Shown: positions 13,569 through 23,121 of the stretch, piece after piece
Layout of the letters: every line of letters starts with the position of its first letter
Numbering within the stretch: position 1 is the stretch's first letter
Assembly (NCBI GenBank): GCA_023389255.1
Contig: JAEWER010000003.1
Coordinates: 1-36,684, forward strand
Reading direction: 5' to 3'
DNA length: 36,684 bases
DNA from: Bacillota bacterium
GTDB lineage: Bacteria > Bacillota > Clostridia > Saccharofermentanales > DTU023
Position numbers and translations under genes: made by a program
The notes under the pieces: generated by a model
Databases searched by the model: none
Seen by the model: the letters and a program-made list of their open reading frames with translations, nothing else
Told to the model about the DNA's origin: nothing

Positions 13569-15860
13569 TTAGAATTCATGCATTTGAGCATCTGCTCTCT
13601 TCTCACTATCACGTTCTTTATCTGAACGTTCTTTGAATTCACGTCTTGGCGGTCTAGGTCCTTTATCGAAACCTTTATCCTTACTACGACGTAAACCCAT
13701 GCCACCAGGTCCATTCGGTCCTTTTCTTCTAGGTTGTTTTTCTTGTTCTTGATAATCTGCCGGCTTTTCTTGTGTATCTCTAATCGAGAGATCAATTCTA
13801 CCTTGATCATCAATGTTAATAACCTTTACTGTGACCTCATCACCCACAGCTAATTCATCACTCACATCGGCAACATGCTTCCAAGCAATACGAGAAATAT
13901 GCACCATACCTTCTTTACCCGGAGCAAACTCCACGAATGCACCAAAAGACATCAAGCGAGTAACTTTGCCGGTAAATACATCACCGATTTCAGGATCGTT
14001 CACGATGCTGTTGATCAGCTTCAGTGCTTTAGCACAGGCTTCCATATCTGGTGATGCAATGTATACATGTCCTAGAGCACCATCTTCAACAATATCGATT
14101 TGTGTCTTAGTGGTTTCAGTAATCATCTTAATGACTTTACCACCTGAACCAATGACTTCTCTGATCTTGTCAGCCGGAATATCAATTTGCTCAATACGAG
14201 GAGCGTAGGCAGATAATTCTGAACGTGGTTCGCCGATCACCGGTTTGATCACTTCATTTAAGATTTGCAGACGTCCTTTTTTCGTCATTGCAAAAGCATC
14301 ACGAATGATATCGTAGCTCAAACCATCAACTTTGATGTCTACCTGAATTGAGGTAATTCCTTGCTCAGTACCAGCTACTTTGAAGTCCATATCACCGAAG
14401 AAATCTTCGATGCCTTGGATATCCATGAATACTAGGTAATCTTCCTTGTTCTCTGGATTGACAATTAAACCCGAAGAAATACCAGCTACTGGCTTTTTAA
14501 TGGGAACACCAGCTGCCATTAATGCTAAAGTACTGGCACACACAGAACCCTGAGAAGTTGAACCGTTGGACATTGTGATTTCTGATACACAGCGAATAGC
14601 GTAGGGGAACTCTTCTTCTGAAGGCAAAACAGGAACTAAAGAACGCTCAGCTAGTGCACCATGACCAATTTCACGTCTGCCAGGTGAACGATTGGGTTTA
14701 GCCTCGCCCACGCTGTAGCCAGGGAAATTATAGTGATGAATGTATCTCTTACTTTCTGCCGGATCCACACCATCTAATTTTTGTGCATCGGACAGCGGAC
14801 CAAGCGTACAGATAGTTAAAACTTGGGTTTGTCCGCGTTGGAATAAGCCAGTACCGTGAGTTCTGGGTAAGATATCAATTTCAGCAGATAAAGGACGAAT
14901 CTGATCTAAAGCTCTGCCATCAACACGCTTATGCTCTTTGAACAGGTATTCTCGAACCACTTCTTTTTCCAGTTGATGCACTGCTGCACCAACCTCTGGT
15001 ACCCACTCTTCGTTTAATGCTTCGATGTGTTCTTTAACTGCTTCAGTTAAAGATGAAACCTCTGCATCACGCTCTTCTTTTTGTTCGTGTAAAACAGCAT
15101 GACGCATTTTGTCGTAAGCGAAATCGCGGACAGCTTGCAAAATCTCTGCATCTACAGCAAATGATTTATATTCGTACTTAGGCTTACCTACGGCGTCTCT
15201 AATCTCCTCTACAAATTCACATAGGCGAATGATTTCCTGATGTGCTTTAATTATTGCTTCGAGCATCAGCTCATCAGGCACTTCATTGGCACCTGCCTCA
15301 ATCATACAAACCTTGTCTTTGGTACCAGCAACTTTGAGATCTAAGTCACTATTTTCTTGTTGCTCTAAAGTAGGATCTAAAATAATTTCACCGTCAACTA
15401 AACCAACTTGCATGCCGGCAACCGGACCATTCCAAGGAATATCCGAAATAGCCAGAGCTATAGATGAACCCAGCATAGCTGTCATCTCAGGTGAATTATC
15501 AAAATCAGCGCAGAGAACTAGATTGTTGATTGAAACATCATTGCGCAAATCTTTAGGGAACAAAGGGCGCAACGGACGATCAATTAAGCGACTGGTTAAG
15601 ATAGCTTTCTCTGACGGTCTACCCTCACGGCGCAAAAAACCACCAGGAATTTTTCCAATGCTATACATTCTCTCTTCGTAATCTACGCTCAAGGGGAAGA
15701 AATCTATACCCTCACGCGGTGATGCTGAAGTTGCGGTGGATAAGATAACAGTGTCGCCAAAACGCACCAGCGCAGAACCATTGGCAAATTGTGCTAATTG
15801 CCCGACTTCTACTTCTAGGGGACGACCACACAGGGTGGTCTTAAATACTTGTTTACTCAT
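13569..15860 (-). CDS. pnp: Polyribonucleotide nucleotidyltransferase (PNPase)
   Basis: A 763-residue 3'-to-5' phosphorolytic exoribonuclease. It has two RNase PH cores (about 10-215 and 310-545; IPGGFLRREGRPSEKAIL and FPGYSVGEAKPNRSPGRRE are hallmark segments), a KH domain with GSGG (about 558-615), an S1 domain (VGDVFTGKVTRLMSFGAFVEF, about 620-690), and a highly charged Arg/Lys/Asp-rich tail of about 60 residues. The trimer degrades mRNA in the cytoplasm. The start is taken at 15860 because GGAGG lies 3 bases before it and the protein then begins at the family's usual place. It follows rpsO with a 130-bp gap holding a strong hairpin, the classic rpsO-pnp order. Length is normal for the family. 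Confidence 0.98.
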   Translation of the reverse strand: MSKQVFKTTLCGRPLEVEVGQLAQFANGSALVRFGDTVILSTATSASPREGIDFFPLSVDYEERMYSIGKIPGGFLRREGRPSEKAILTSRLIDRPLRPLFPKDLRNDVSINNLVLCADFDNSPEMTAMLGSSIALAISDIPWNGPVAGMQVGLVDGEIILDPTLEQQENSDLDLKVAGTKDKVCMIEAGANEVPDELMLEAIIKAHQEIIRLCEFVEEIRDAVGKPKYEYKSFAVDAEILQAVRDFAYDKMRHAVLHEQKEERDAEVSSLTEAVKEHIEALNEEWVPEVGAAVHQLEKEVVREYLFKEHKRVDGRALDQIRPLSAEIDILPRTHGTGLFQRGQTQVLTICTLGPLSDAQKLDGVDPAESKRYIHHYNFPGYSVGEAKPNRSPGRREIGHGALAERSLVPVLPSEEEFPYAIRCVSEITMSNGSTSQGSVCASTLALMAAGVPIKKPVAGISSGLIVNPENKEDYLVFMDIQGIEDFFGDMDFKVAGTEQGITSIQVDIKVDGLSYDIIRDAFAMTKKGRLQILNEVIKPVIGEPRSELSAYAPRIEQIDIPADKIREVIGSGGKVIKMITETTKTQIDIVEDGALGHVYIASPDMEACAKALKLINSIVNDPEIGDVFTGKVTRLMSFGAFVEFAPGKEGMVHISRIAWKHVADVSDELAVGDEVTVKVINIDDQGRIDLSIRDTQEKPADYQEQEKQPRRKGPNGPGGMGLRRSKDKGFDKGPRPPRREFKERSDKERDSEKRADAQMHEF

Positions 15861-15956
15861 AAACCTCCAAACTACAGCTAAACAGTAGTTTGTAGAGTCC
15901 ACCACGGCACAAGCCCGTAATGCAATCTACCTCCCACGGCTTAGCTGTGCATAAAG

Positions 15957-15982
15957 CATGAGACGGGCTTAGCCGTCTCATG
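15957..15982 (-). promoter_or_regulatory. rpsO-pnp intergenic hairpin
   Basis: A perfect 10-bp stem CATGAGACGG / CCGTCTCATG with a 6-nt loop lies 8 bp past the rpsO stop, with a short CTTTAT after it on minus and a smaller hairpin (CACGGC/GCTGTG, 15935-15949) next. It may be a leaky terminator or a processing site for RNase III, as is known between these genes in other bacteria; the sequence does not decide. Confidence 0.65.
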
Positions 15983-15990
15983 TTCACAAT

Positions 15991-16254
15991 TTACTTTCTC
16001 AGCTTTAAGGCTGCAATCAGTTCACGATAACGCTCGATGTCCTCTTTGGCTAAGTAGTCCAAGAGAGCTCTGCGTTTACCTACCATCATCAGCAGACCAC
16101 GACGTGAATGGTGATCGCCTTTGTGGGTACGTAAATGTTCAGTTAAGTGGTTGATACGCTCAGTTAACAGAGCAACTTGCACTTCGGGCGAGCCGGTATC
16201 GTGCTCATTACGACCATACTGCTTGATCAGTTCTTGTTTTCTTTGTTTGTCCAT
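15991..16254 (-). CDS. rpsO: 30S ribosomal protein S15
   Basis: An 87-residue protein with the whole S15 pattern: DTGSPEVQVALLTERINHLT (about 19-38), HLRTHKGDHHSRRGLLMMVG (about 40-59) and KRRALLDYL. It binds 16S rRNA in the central domain of the small subunit early in assembly. The start is at 16254, with GGAGG five bases before; a longer frame to 16278 has no ribosome site. It heads the rpsO-pnp operon behind its own promoter and a leader of about 65 bases. Confidence 0.98.
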   Translation of the reverse strand: MDKQRKQELIKQYGRNEHDTGSPEVQVALLTERINHLTEHLRTHKGDHHSRRGLLMMVGKRRALLDYLAKEDIERYRELIAALKLRK

Positions 16255-16325
16255 AATAACCTCCAAATCAGAATTCAACGTAAACGGTCGGACTTTCCGT
16301 AAACCTTGAATTGACGTACTTAGTT

Positions 16326-16354
16326 AGAATATCTAAAAGCTCTCATTGATGCAA
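16326..16354 (-). promoter_or_regulatory. Promoter of rpsO-pnp
   Basis: Minus-strand TTGCAT (16349-16354) and TATTCT (16326-16331), 17 bp apart. The resulting leader (about 16255-16319) contains CGGA/TCCG pairing and two direct copies of GTTTACG, so it could fold near the ribosome site; S15 often controls its own leader, but no specific known structure is recognised. Confidence 0.6.
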
Positions 16355-16378
16355 GTTATAGCTCTGCATCTACTTTTG

Positions 16379-17590
16379 CTATAAATCTTTTTCAGAGTCT
16401 AACACCACTGCTTCTCTGGCTTTAACTTCACCTTCTAATTCCAGTTGTTTAGCGATAATCTGACGCATGCGCTCACGATAAACAACTCGTTTTTTGAGCT
16501 CTTCTGTAAACAATTGGTAGATAACAGACAACAGGGGAACTGCCAAAAGTGCTCCAACTACACCGCCTAGACCACCACCTAGAATGACGGCAATAATCGT
16601 CCAGACAGCAGGAATATCAAAGGCTTGTTTAACACGATGGGGATAGATGACATTCGCATCAACCTGCATCACAATCACAAAAAAGAGGAGAAACCAAAGA
16701 CACTTGCTAGGATCTACTAAGAGCATCATAAACATGCCGAACACACCGCCGACAATCGAACCTACAACTGGTACTAATGCCGTTATCGCTACTACAGCTG
16801 CGACGAGCAAAGGATAGGGGAACTTGAATAGAGACAAACCAAACCATGTTATAGCACCAATGATTAAGCCCTCAGTAGTCTGTACATAAACGAAGTCATA
16901 AAAGATTTTATTGGTCAGGCGCAAGACATGATTAATCTTCGGCAAGCGTTCGGGGCTCATGGTCATATTAATAACACGGCGTAATTGCAATAACATACGG
17001 CGTTTATCTGCAAGCAAGTAAACTGAAATCAGTAAGCCGATGACCGTTTTACCCACTGTCGAAGCAATGCTGCTCACCCAGTTGCTGACTTGATTGGGCG
17101 CAGAAGAAATTAAATTATTAAAGAGCACTTCTCCTTGTTGATTGATGTTATTCAAAATTGATGAATCCAAATGGTACTTTTCTAAGGTGAGTGTTAAATT
17201 CGCCATCATATTTTGGAATTGCGCTGAATAACTTCTAAAATTCCCCACAAATTCTGAGATAGAACTAATTAATTGCGGAATTAAAACGAAGAGCAAGCCT
17301 ACGAAAATACCAATAAACAGCAAGTATGATGTAAAGATAGCTAAAGCATGTGCTATTTTGTGATTAACATACTTGATATGTTGGTATTCTTCTCTGAAAA
17401 ATTTTACTGGACGATCGAGCACATAAGCTATCAAGACACCAATAAATAGAGGTGTTAGTATGCGCAAAAACCTCTGCACAAACTCGATCAAGGAATCAAA
17501 TTTGATAATAACTAGTACGACTAAAATACTAGCGATTATCAAGTAGAGAATATATCTCTTTTTTAACTGTCCTGCTTCAAATAATCTCAT
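16379..17590 (-). CDS. AI-2E/PerM family membrane transporter
   Basis: A 403-residue membrane protein of the AI-2E transporter (PerM/YdiK-like) family. It has paired N-terminal helices (about 12-32, 38-60), another near 80-105, a long soluble helical stretch (about 110-175), and C-terminal helices containing GLSLFKFPYPLLVA, TALVPVVGSIVGG and ILGGGLGGVVGALLAVPL, which mark the family. Members export or exchange small molecules or Na+; the AI-2 activity of the name applies to few of them, and the substrate is unknown. Its ATG overlaps the murD stop by four bases (ATGA), so it is probably co-translated with murD. The C-terminal 60 residues are charged and cytosolic. Confidence 0.9.
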   Translation of the reverse strand: MRLFEAGQLKKRYILYLIIASILVVLVIIKFDSLIEFVQRFLRILTPLFIGVLIAYVLDRPVKFFREEYQHIKYVNHKIAHALAIFTSYLLFIGIFVGLLFVLIPQLISSISEFVGNFRSYSAQFQNMMANLTLTLEKYHLDSSILNNINQQGEVLFNNLISSAPNQVSNWVSSIASTVGKTVIGLLISVYLLADKRRMLLQLRRVINMTMSPERLPKINHVLRLTNKIFYDFVYVQTTEGLIIGAITWFGLSLFKFPYPLLVAAVVAITALVPVVGSIVGGVFGMFMMLLVDPSKCLWFLLFFVIVMQVDANVIYPHRVKQAFDIPAVWTIIAVILGGGLGGVVGALLAVPLLSVIYQLFTEELKKRVVYRERMRQIIAKQLELEGEVKAREAVVLDSEKDL

Positions 17591-19068
17591 CGCTTAATAC
17601 CATCTCTCACTGCTTGTTTGAACGCTTCTCCCCTTTTCATAAAATTCGCGAAGCGATCAAACGATGTTCCAGCCGGAGATAACAGAACACTGTCACCTGT
17701 TTCAGCCCAGTTCAAGGCTATGTCTACAGCCTCATTGTAATCTATTGCCTCGGCAATCTTTAATTCTGCAAATTCCTCTGTTGTTAATTCTTGCTTTAAG
17801 TTTGCTTTGATTAAGCTCCCATTTTCACCGCAAAGAATTAGGCGTTTAGTTTTCGTAAAAATAGCTTTACCTAAGCCCGTATAATCGCAGGCCTTATCTT
17901 TACCACCGACTAATAAGATCAAAGGTGAGTTAAACGCGCTGAGTGTGGCCTTAGTACGCTGAGGCGAACTGTCAATCGAGGAGTTATAAAACTTAACTCC
18001 ATGGTGCTCGGCAATAAGTTCTACACGATGTTCTACACCACCAAATTCTTGTGCTAAAGCAGCTATAACCGCTGGCTCTACGATTTCTTTGGTACAAGCA
18101 AGCGTAGCTAAGTAGTTAGCAACATTGTAATCACCTGGTAGCTTTATTAATTCACGGCTAAACAATGGTTCATTTGCATCTGTATACAGCTGATTCTCAG
18201 TTTTCGACCAGCTATATATTGGTTGATCCACTGTAAGGTTCAAGGGAATTTTTTGAGCTAATTGCTCACGCTCAGCATCAGTTTTGAGATGAGCATCAAA
18301 CCAAACGATATGCGCCTTGCTCGTTTGCGCAAAACTACGACAGTTTGCATCTTCCCAATTGAGAACCACTCGATCTTGGGCATCTTGCCAGCGCATGATG
18401 TTGTGCTTTGCTTCAATATATTCAGCCAAATCTTTGTGTACATTGAGATGATTGGGCGTGATATTGGTGATAACGGCAATCTCTGGGCTTTGTCGCATGG
18501 TGAGCAACTGAAAACTTGATAATTCTAAAACTACCCACTCATCTTTGGTAATCTGTTCTATTTCGGGTAGTAATGGGGTACCAATGTTCCCACCAACGTG
18601 AACTTTGTAACCAGCATTTTTTAAAGCTTTGCTAATCAGTGTAGTGGTTGTAGTTTTACCATCACTACCCGTGATGCCAATAATAGGTGCTGGACAATAT
18701 TGCACAAACACTTCCATTTCAGTCGTCAGTTTTGCACCTGCCTCTACCGCTCTACGGATTGGCTCAATCTCTGGATGAACTACTGGTGTCTTAAAAATCA
18801 AATCATGTCCCACTAAATGTTCCAAGTAGTCAGCTCCTAAGAACCACTCAAGCTCTAATCCTTGCTTCGCATAGTCATGCTGTAGTTTTTGTATTTCTGG
18901 TTCTGAATCTAATCTTTGATCAAAAATACTCACTTTAGCTCCCCAAGCACAAAGGCAGGGAACCAAGGGTTGATGACTGATACCAATACCTAGCACTGCA
19001 ACTTTCTTTCCTTTAATCACAGAAGTAAAATTGCTGAAAACGGGTCTTGATATTGTGGGACGGTACAT
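17587..19068 (-). CDS. murD: UDP-N-acetylmuramoyl-L-alanine--D-glutamate ligase
   Basis: A 493-residue Mur ligase. The N-terminal domain has a Rossmann-like GIGISHQPLVPCLCAWGA (about 26-43), the central domain the ATP-binding GITGSDGKTTTTTL (about 130-143) and ITNITPNHLNVHKD, and the C-terminal domain AVEHRVEL-type GGVEHRVEL, VLLVGGKDK-like ILLVGGKDK and SVLLSPAGTSFDRF. These are the MurD hallmarks; GTSFDRF close to the end is typical. It adds D-Glu to UDP-MurNAc-L-Ala in the cytoplasm. It is slightly longer than usual (about 450). Unlike in many bacteria it is outside a dcw cluster and is coupled to an AI-2E family gene. GAGGATTTT precedes the ATG. Confidence 0.96.
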   Translation of the reverse strand: MYRPTISRPVFSNFTSVIKGKKVAVLGIGISHQPLVPCLCAWGAKVSIFDQRLDSEPEIQKLQHDYAKQGLELEWFLGADYLEHLVGHDLIFKTPVVHPEIEPIRRAVEAGAKLTTEMEVFVQYCPAPIIGITGSDGKTTTTTLISKALKNAGYKVHVGGNIGTPLLPEIEQITKDEWVVLELSSFQLLTMRQSPEIAVITNITPNHLNVHKDLAEYIEAKHNIMRWQDAQDRVVLNWEDANCRSFAQTSKAHIVWFDAHLKTDAEREQLAQKIPLNLTVDQPIYSWSKTENQLYTDANEPLFSRELIKLPGDYNVANYLATLACTKEIVEPAVIAALAQEFGGVEHRVELIAEHHGVKFYNSSIDSSPQRTKATLSAFNSPLILLVGGKDKACDYTGLGKAIFTKTKRLILCGENGSLIKANLKQELTTEEFAELKIAEAIDYNEAVDIALNWAETGDSVLLSPAGTSFDRFANFMKRGEAFKQAVRDGIKR

Positions 19069-19094
19069 AGAAAATCCTCGAATAGTTTTCTTTA

Positions 19095-19124
19095 ATTCTA
19101 AACCATAGATACCTGAACTGTTAA
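19095..19124 (-). promoter_or_regulatory. Candidate murD promoter
   Basis: Minus-strand TTAACA (19119-19124) and TAGAAT (19095-19100), 18 bp apart, about 27 bp upstream of murD. Confidence 0.5.
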
Positions 19125-19150
19125 AGCGATTTTATCTATAACTTTAGAAC

Positions 19151-19180
19151 AAAAAAAGGGAGCTTTAGCTCCCTTAAAAA
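19151..19180 (-). terminator. Terminator after FtsX-like permease gene
   Basis: AAGGGAGCT / AGCTCCCTT with a short loop, followed on minus by TTTTTTT. It lies 20 bp past the permease stop. Confidence 0.9.
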
Positions 19181-19199
19181 TTATAACCAATACACTCAC

Positions 19200-21857
19200 C
19201 TACTCTAGCATCGCTTCAATAGGTGATACTTTTAGGGCATTTCGTGCCGGCACAATACTAGTTAAAATAGAGCCCACAACACCAAACACTACTAAGCCAA
19301 CGGTTACCGGCACATGAATAGCGAAGCGCAAATCATCCAAATTGACTTGTCCCACGGTTCCTATAGTTCCTAGATAACCAAAGACAAACCCCAGCAAGAT
19401 GCCAGTAACAATGCTGACCAAGGATAACAGAAGCGCTTCAATGTACAAAGACTTTCGCAACTGTTTGCGGGTCATTCCAATTACACGCAAAGTAGCAATC
19501 TCATGTTTGCGTTCTATGATAGATAAAATCAGAGTGTTACTTACACCAACAATAGCAATTGCAACGGAAACTCCTATTAAAATCAGCAAAATGATCATAA
19601 CGGCATTTATCAACGTCTTGAAGGCGACACGAAGTATCAGTGAACCACCCGTGTTGATTTGCGGATTCTGGGATATCTCAGAGATTAATTCTCTAAAGTC
19701 ACCATAACCCACATCCTTATTGCTTTGTGCCCAAATCATTTTCTTTTCTGTGGTAGCAGCTTGAAGCCAAGTTTGGTTGCGGGAGTAAAGAGTTTGCGGG
19801 TCTGAATCCAATTTTGACGCTAACTCATTTACGCGCAATGTAACTTGTTGTTCTTTGCCCATAACTCTTATTTTTATTTGGCTACCATCTACCAGTTCGC
19901 TTGCTTTAGTGCGTCCATAATTCAAGTTATTAAGAGTATTTTCACCAATCATAACTTCATCATCCGCTAGTTTGGGCATGCCTGTATGCAAAATACTATC
20001 AACCGCTTCGGGAAGGAGAATTAAACTATAGTATGGTGCTGGTCCAGCAAGTGAATCAGCTTCTTTTTGATTAGCCTCAGACTCATATTCTGCCAAATTA
20101 GTCGCTTCTAAATTGGTAACCGTAACTTGTTTGGGCTCCATCGTTTGGCTGAAAACACGTGGCATTTTTTGGATCAATTCTTCCAAGCTTGCTTGTTGCT
20201 CAACTCCTGTACTCATCATAAGATCGATAGGAGTTTGCTCATCCAATGTTTTGAAAACTGTTTCTTGAACACTAGCTGCACCTGTAGCAATAGATGAAAC
20301 TAACGTGATACCAATCAACAGCGCAACACCAGTAATAGAAGCTCGTCTAGGATTTTGCTGAATATTGGCTGAAGCAATATTGGCCGCTGGATCAAATTTA
20401 CCCCAAATTGCACCAATGCCTCTAAGCAATAATGGGATCCAAAATTTAGCCGTCATCATCAAGGAGATAAAGGTAAAAAAGCCACCTAGTAGAATCATTA
20501 GCAAATATCCTTCTGCTCCAGAAAGATCTTTAACGTCTAGTTGATTGATATTCCAGATGCTAAACAGACTGAAGATTACAAGCGCTGCTCCAATCACCAA
20601 GAGTATTGCACCTAAAATTTTGCTCACCAGACCTTTCTTTTGGCGAACACTCAATTCTAAGGGGCGCAAAGCTTCTAGCGGGTGTATTTTAGTTGCTGTC
20701 CTTGCCGAAGATAAGACGGACAACACAGTAACAACGGTCATTACCAAAACAGGTTGAATCATATATTGCAAATGAGGTACACCAACTAAAGGAATGCCAT
20801 TGATGCCCACTCCTAAAGTTTCCAAAATGTAAGTGATGAGCAAGGGGATGGCTGCTCCAAACAGGGATGATGTTAGCCCTAAGCTCAAACCATCTAGGAG
20901 AACTTGCCTATAAATTTGCTGTCTAGTTGCACCGATAGCACGTAATAATGCAAAAGTTTTACGTTGCCTTGCCACCAATACTTGGAAAGTATTAAAAATA
21001 ACTAAGGTAGAGACTGCTATAGCTAAAAAGACAAAAGTTAACAGAATAATGCTAATAGGATTAAAATTTTGTCCATTAAGCGTTGCATTCACTTCGAAGT
21101 TAACAGAACTATAGAAATCTTGCATGGTTAAATTAGCTGGTAGTGCTTGTTCTAATTCTGCTAGCGCATCACCCTTTAAGACTGTGTGAGTATCTGTAAA
21201 AAGATAGACTACTCCTGCCGCCAGGTCATCAGTATCCCCACTAAAAGCAAGTATGTCATTAAAATCTTTTTCATTTAGCAGTGCCCCCGTGTAAGTGAAT
21301 GAGGTTTCTTGATCTTTGGTTATGCCAACTAATTTAAGCGATTTATGCTCTGTAGCCTCATCACCTTTATAGCTTCTAAGCTTGAGTTCGAAGGTATCAC
21401 CTAACTTTAACCCTACTTGTTTTTGTAAGCTGTCTGGTAAAACCGCTTCTCCCTCTTTAGGCCAAGTACCCTCCTCTAATTTCAAAGAACTATACTTAGC
21501 GTATTCAGCACTGGGGCTGACATAAAATTGCGCGCCGATAGGTGTCTTAGCATTATCTATCTCACAATAGACAGTGAGATCTGACCACATTTCGCCAATA
21601 TGAGGTAACCCCTTTTGCTTGAGTTCTAAATAATCTTTATATCTAAAAAGCTCATCTGATTTTGTTGCTTGATCGATCAAACGGTATTGTGCCTGACCAA
21701 AGTTGCGCACTTGATTGTGACCAATAGACAAAATGAAAAATTGGCTTGCAAGTAGCATCAACATATAGAAAAATGCACACATGAAAATCGCAATGCGCGT
21801 GGGGATGAGCAACTTGCGATTTTGCTTGTTTATTTGACGCCTGATATTAAATCTCAT
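19200..21857 (-). CDS. ABC transporter permease with two FtsX/MacB domains
   Basis: An 885-residue membrane protein. One helix lies at about 22-44; a large extracytoplasmic MacB-type domain follows (about 50-260). Three helices around 275-400 form the first FtsX domain. A helix pair lies at about 415-480, a second extracellular part at about 525-750, and three final helices (about 765-880) form the second FtsX domain, each with family segments such as RKTFALLRAIGATRQQIYRQ and RKHEIATLRVIGMTRKQLRK. Together with the linked ATPase it forms a mechanotransmission-type ABC complex, possibly for peptide or lipoprotein export or antimicrobial resistance; the substrate is unknown. It overlaps the ATPase gene by 11 bases. 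Length is typical of the Gram-positive double-FtsX type. Confidence 0.92.
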   Translation of the reverse strand: MRFNIRRQINKQNRKLLIPTRIAIFMCAFFYMLMLLASQFFILSIGHNQVRNFGQAQYRLIDQATKSDELFRYKDYLELKQKGLPHIGEMWSDLTVYCEIDNAKTPIGAQFYVSPSAEYAKYSSLKLEEGTWPKEGEAVLPDSLQKQVGLKLGDTFELKLRSYKGDEATEHKSLKLVGITKDQETSFTYTGALLNEKDFNDILAFSGDTDDLAAGVVYLFTDTHTVLKGDALAELEQALPANLTMQDFYSSVNFEVNATLNGQNFNPISIILLTFVFLAIAVSTLVIFNTFQVLVARQRKTFALLRAIGATRQQIYRQVLLDGLSLGLTSSLFGAAIPLLITYILETLGVGINGIPLVGVPHLQYMIQPVLVMTVVTVLSVLSSARTATKIHPLEALRPLELSVRQKKGLVSKILGAILLVIGAALVIFSLFSIWNINQLDVKDLSGAEGYLLMILLGGFFTFISLMMTAKFWIPLLLRGIGAIWGKFDPAANIASANIQQNPRRASITGVALLIGITLVSSIATGAASVQETVFKTLDEQTPIDLMMSTGVEQQASLEELIQKMPRVFSQTMEPKQVTVTNLEATNLAEYESEANQKEADSLAGPAPYYSLILLPEAVDSILHTGMPKLADDEVMIGENTLNNLNYGRTKASELVDGSQIKIRVMGKEQQVTLRVNELASKLDSDPQTLYSRNQTWLQAATTEKKMIWAQSNKDVGYGDFRELISEISQNPQINTGGSLILRVAFKTLINAVMIILLILIGVSVAIAIVGVSNTLILSIIERKHEIATLRVIGMTRKQLRKSLYIEALLLSLVSIVTGILLGFVFGYLGTIGTVGQVNLDDLRFAIHVPVTVGLVVFGVVGSILTSIVPARNALKVSPIEAMLE

Positions 21858-22635
21858 AAGGCACCTCTTGGTGATAACCGCTCAGATCTATCTGACTTAC
21901 CCCACCTTGTTGGTATTGTAAAATTAACTCTGCTAATTGTTCTGATCTGGGATTTTGAATATCGTTGACGATTCTGCCATCAGCTAGAATCAACGCTCTA
22001 TCGGCGTAGCTCGCAACGTTTGAATCATGAGTAACCATAACTACTGTTTGACCTAATTCATTTACTAGTTGTCGCAGCAATTGCAACACTTCTCTACCAG
22101 AAGCACTATCTAAATTACCCGTAGGCTCATCTGCAAAAACTACTTGCGGTTTAGTAATTAGTGCTCTCGCAATGGCTACGCGCTGTTGCTGTCCACCGGA
22201 AAGCTCACTAGGATGATGATCTAATCTATCTCCTAATCCTAAAATGCTAACTAATTGATCAAACCATCTTTGATCTAGTTTATTTTTGCCTAGGGTTAGA
22301 GGCAAAACTATATTTTGCTTTGCTGTAAACATGGGTAGCAAATTGAAAGATTGAAAAATAAAACCTATCTCACGTCTGCGTAGTAAAGTCAATTGTTTAT
22401 CATTCAATTGATGAATAGCCTGATTCTTAAAGTAAACTTCTCCAGAAGTCAATTGATCTAACCCTGCCAACATATGCATCAAAGTAGATTTGCCCGAACC
22501 AGAAGGTCCCATAATAGCGGTGAGTTGACCCATAGTGAATTCAACACTGACATCACGCAAGGCATGAACTGTACCATGTCCTTTACCATAAGTTTTAATT
22601 AAATGATTAGCTCTAATAATTTGTGAATTTTGCAT
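21847..22635 (-). CDS. ABC transporter ATP-binding protein (MacB/LolD type)
   Basis: A 262-residue ATPase. Walker A is GPSGSGKST (about 43-51), the Q-loop is FIFQSFNLLP, the signature is LSGGQQQRVAIARAL (about 144-158), Walker B is VVFADEPTGNLD with the catalytic Glu, and the H-loop His is in VMVTHD. EIGFIFQSFNLLPMFTAKQN is the characteristic LolD/MacB/FtsE pattern, so it drives the two-FtsX-domain permease encoded next. The last 25 residues are an extra tail beyond the fold. AAGGAGG is 6 bases before the ATG. It is the first gene of this two-gene operon. Confidence 0.95.
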   Translation of the reverse strand: MQNSQIIRANHLIKTYGKGHGTVHALRDVSVEFTMGQLTAIMGPSGSGKSTLMHMLAGLDQLTSGEVYFKNQAIHQLNDKQLTLLRRREIGFIFQSFNLLPMFTAKQNIVLPLTLGKNKLDQRWFDQLVSILGLGDRLDHHPSELSGGQQQRVAIARALITKPQVVFADEPTGNLDSASGREVLQLLRQLVNELGQTVVMVTHDSNVASYADRALILADGRIVNDIQNPRSEQLAELILQYQQGGVSQIDLSGYHQEVPYEI

Positions 22636-22696
22636 ACGAACCTCCTTGCTCTATGTTTTGAGTTTAGTCACGGAGTGCAAGAAAAGAATAAACAAA

Positions 22697-22725
22697 ACAT
22701 AAATGCAAGCTAGTAAATGTGCCAA
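22697..22725 (-). promoter_or_regulatory. Candidate promoter of ABC operon
   Basis: Minus-strand TTGGCA (22720-22725) and TTATGT (22697-22702), 17 bp apart, about 60 bp upstream of the ATPase start. Confidence 0.4.
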
Positions 22726-22790
22726 TTTATCGATTATTTAGGAATTCTTTAAGTTTTGCCTAGACTGTGCATAAAACAATATCTTTACAA

Positions 22791-22817
22791 AGAAAAGACC
22801 CTTCTTGCGAAGGGTCT

Positions 22818-22818
<1 letters not shown>
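22791..22818 (-). terminator. Terminator of tRNA-Gly/Cys operon
   Basis: AAGACCCTTC / GAAGGGTCTT around a 4-nt loop, then TTCTTTG on minus. The first base of the stem is the final A of the encoded CCA of tRNA-Cys, so the hairpin directly abuts the tRNA. Confidence 0.82.
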
Positions 22819-22892
<74 letters not shown>

Positions 22893-22926
22893 TTATGAAA
22901 ATGACCGTTGCTAGAACGGTCATCAG

Positions 22927-23001
22927 TGGAGCGGGATACGAGATTCGAACTCGCGACTTTCACCTTGGCAAGGTGACACTCTACCACTGAGTTAATCCCG
23001 C
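22927..23001 (-). tRNA. tRNA-Gly (GCC)
   Basis: A 75-nt cloverleaf with acceptor GCGGGAT/ATCCCGC, anticodon loop TTGCCAA (GCC), and encoded CCA at 22927-22929. Confidence 0.96.
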
Positions 23002-23040
23002 AAAACTTATTTGCTGGTGCAATCTCGCGACTGCTTCGCT

Positions 23041-23070
23041 ATCATAGCACAGCAAAAAGTTTAGTGTCAA
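23041..23070 (-). promoter_or_regulatory. Promoter of tRNA-Gly/Cys operon
   Basis: Minus-strand TTGACA (23065-23070) and TATGAT (23041-23046) 18 bp apart, with TGC just before the -10 (extended type). It also lies close to the end of trkH, whose only terminator candidate is a weak TTCAG/CTGAA hairpin (23092-23104). Confidence 0.86.
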
Positions 23071-23121
23071 CAGGTAAAATAAAATTTTTTCAGAGGCTGA
23101 ACTACATCATTATCTCGTGTT

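Noticed and set aside
13523..13813. A 96-codon basic reading frame in the 3' part of pnp
   Set aside because: It is an alternative frame over the charged tail and S1 region of pnp, with no ribosome site.
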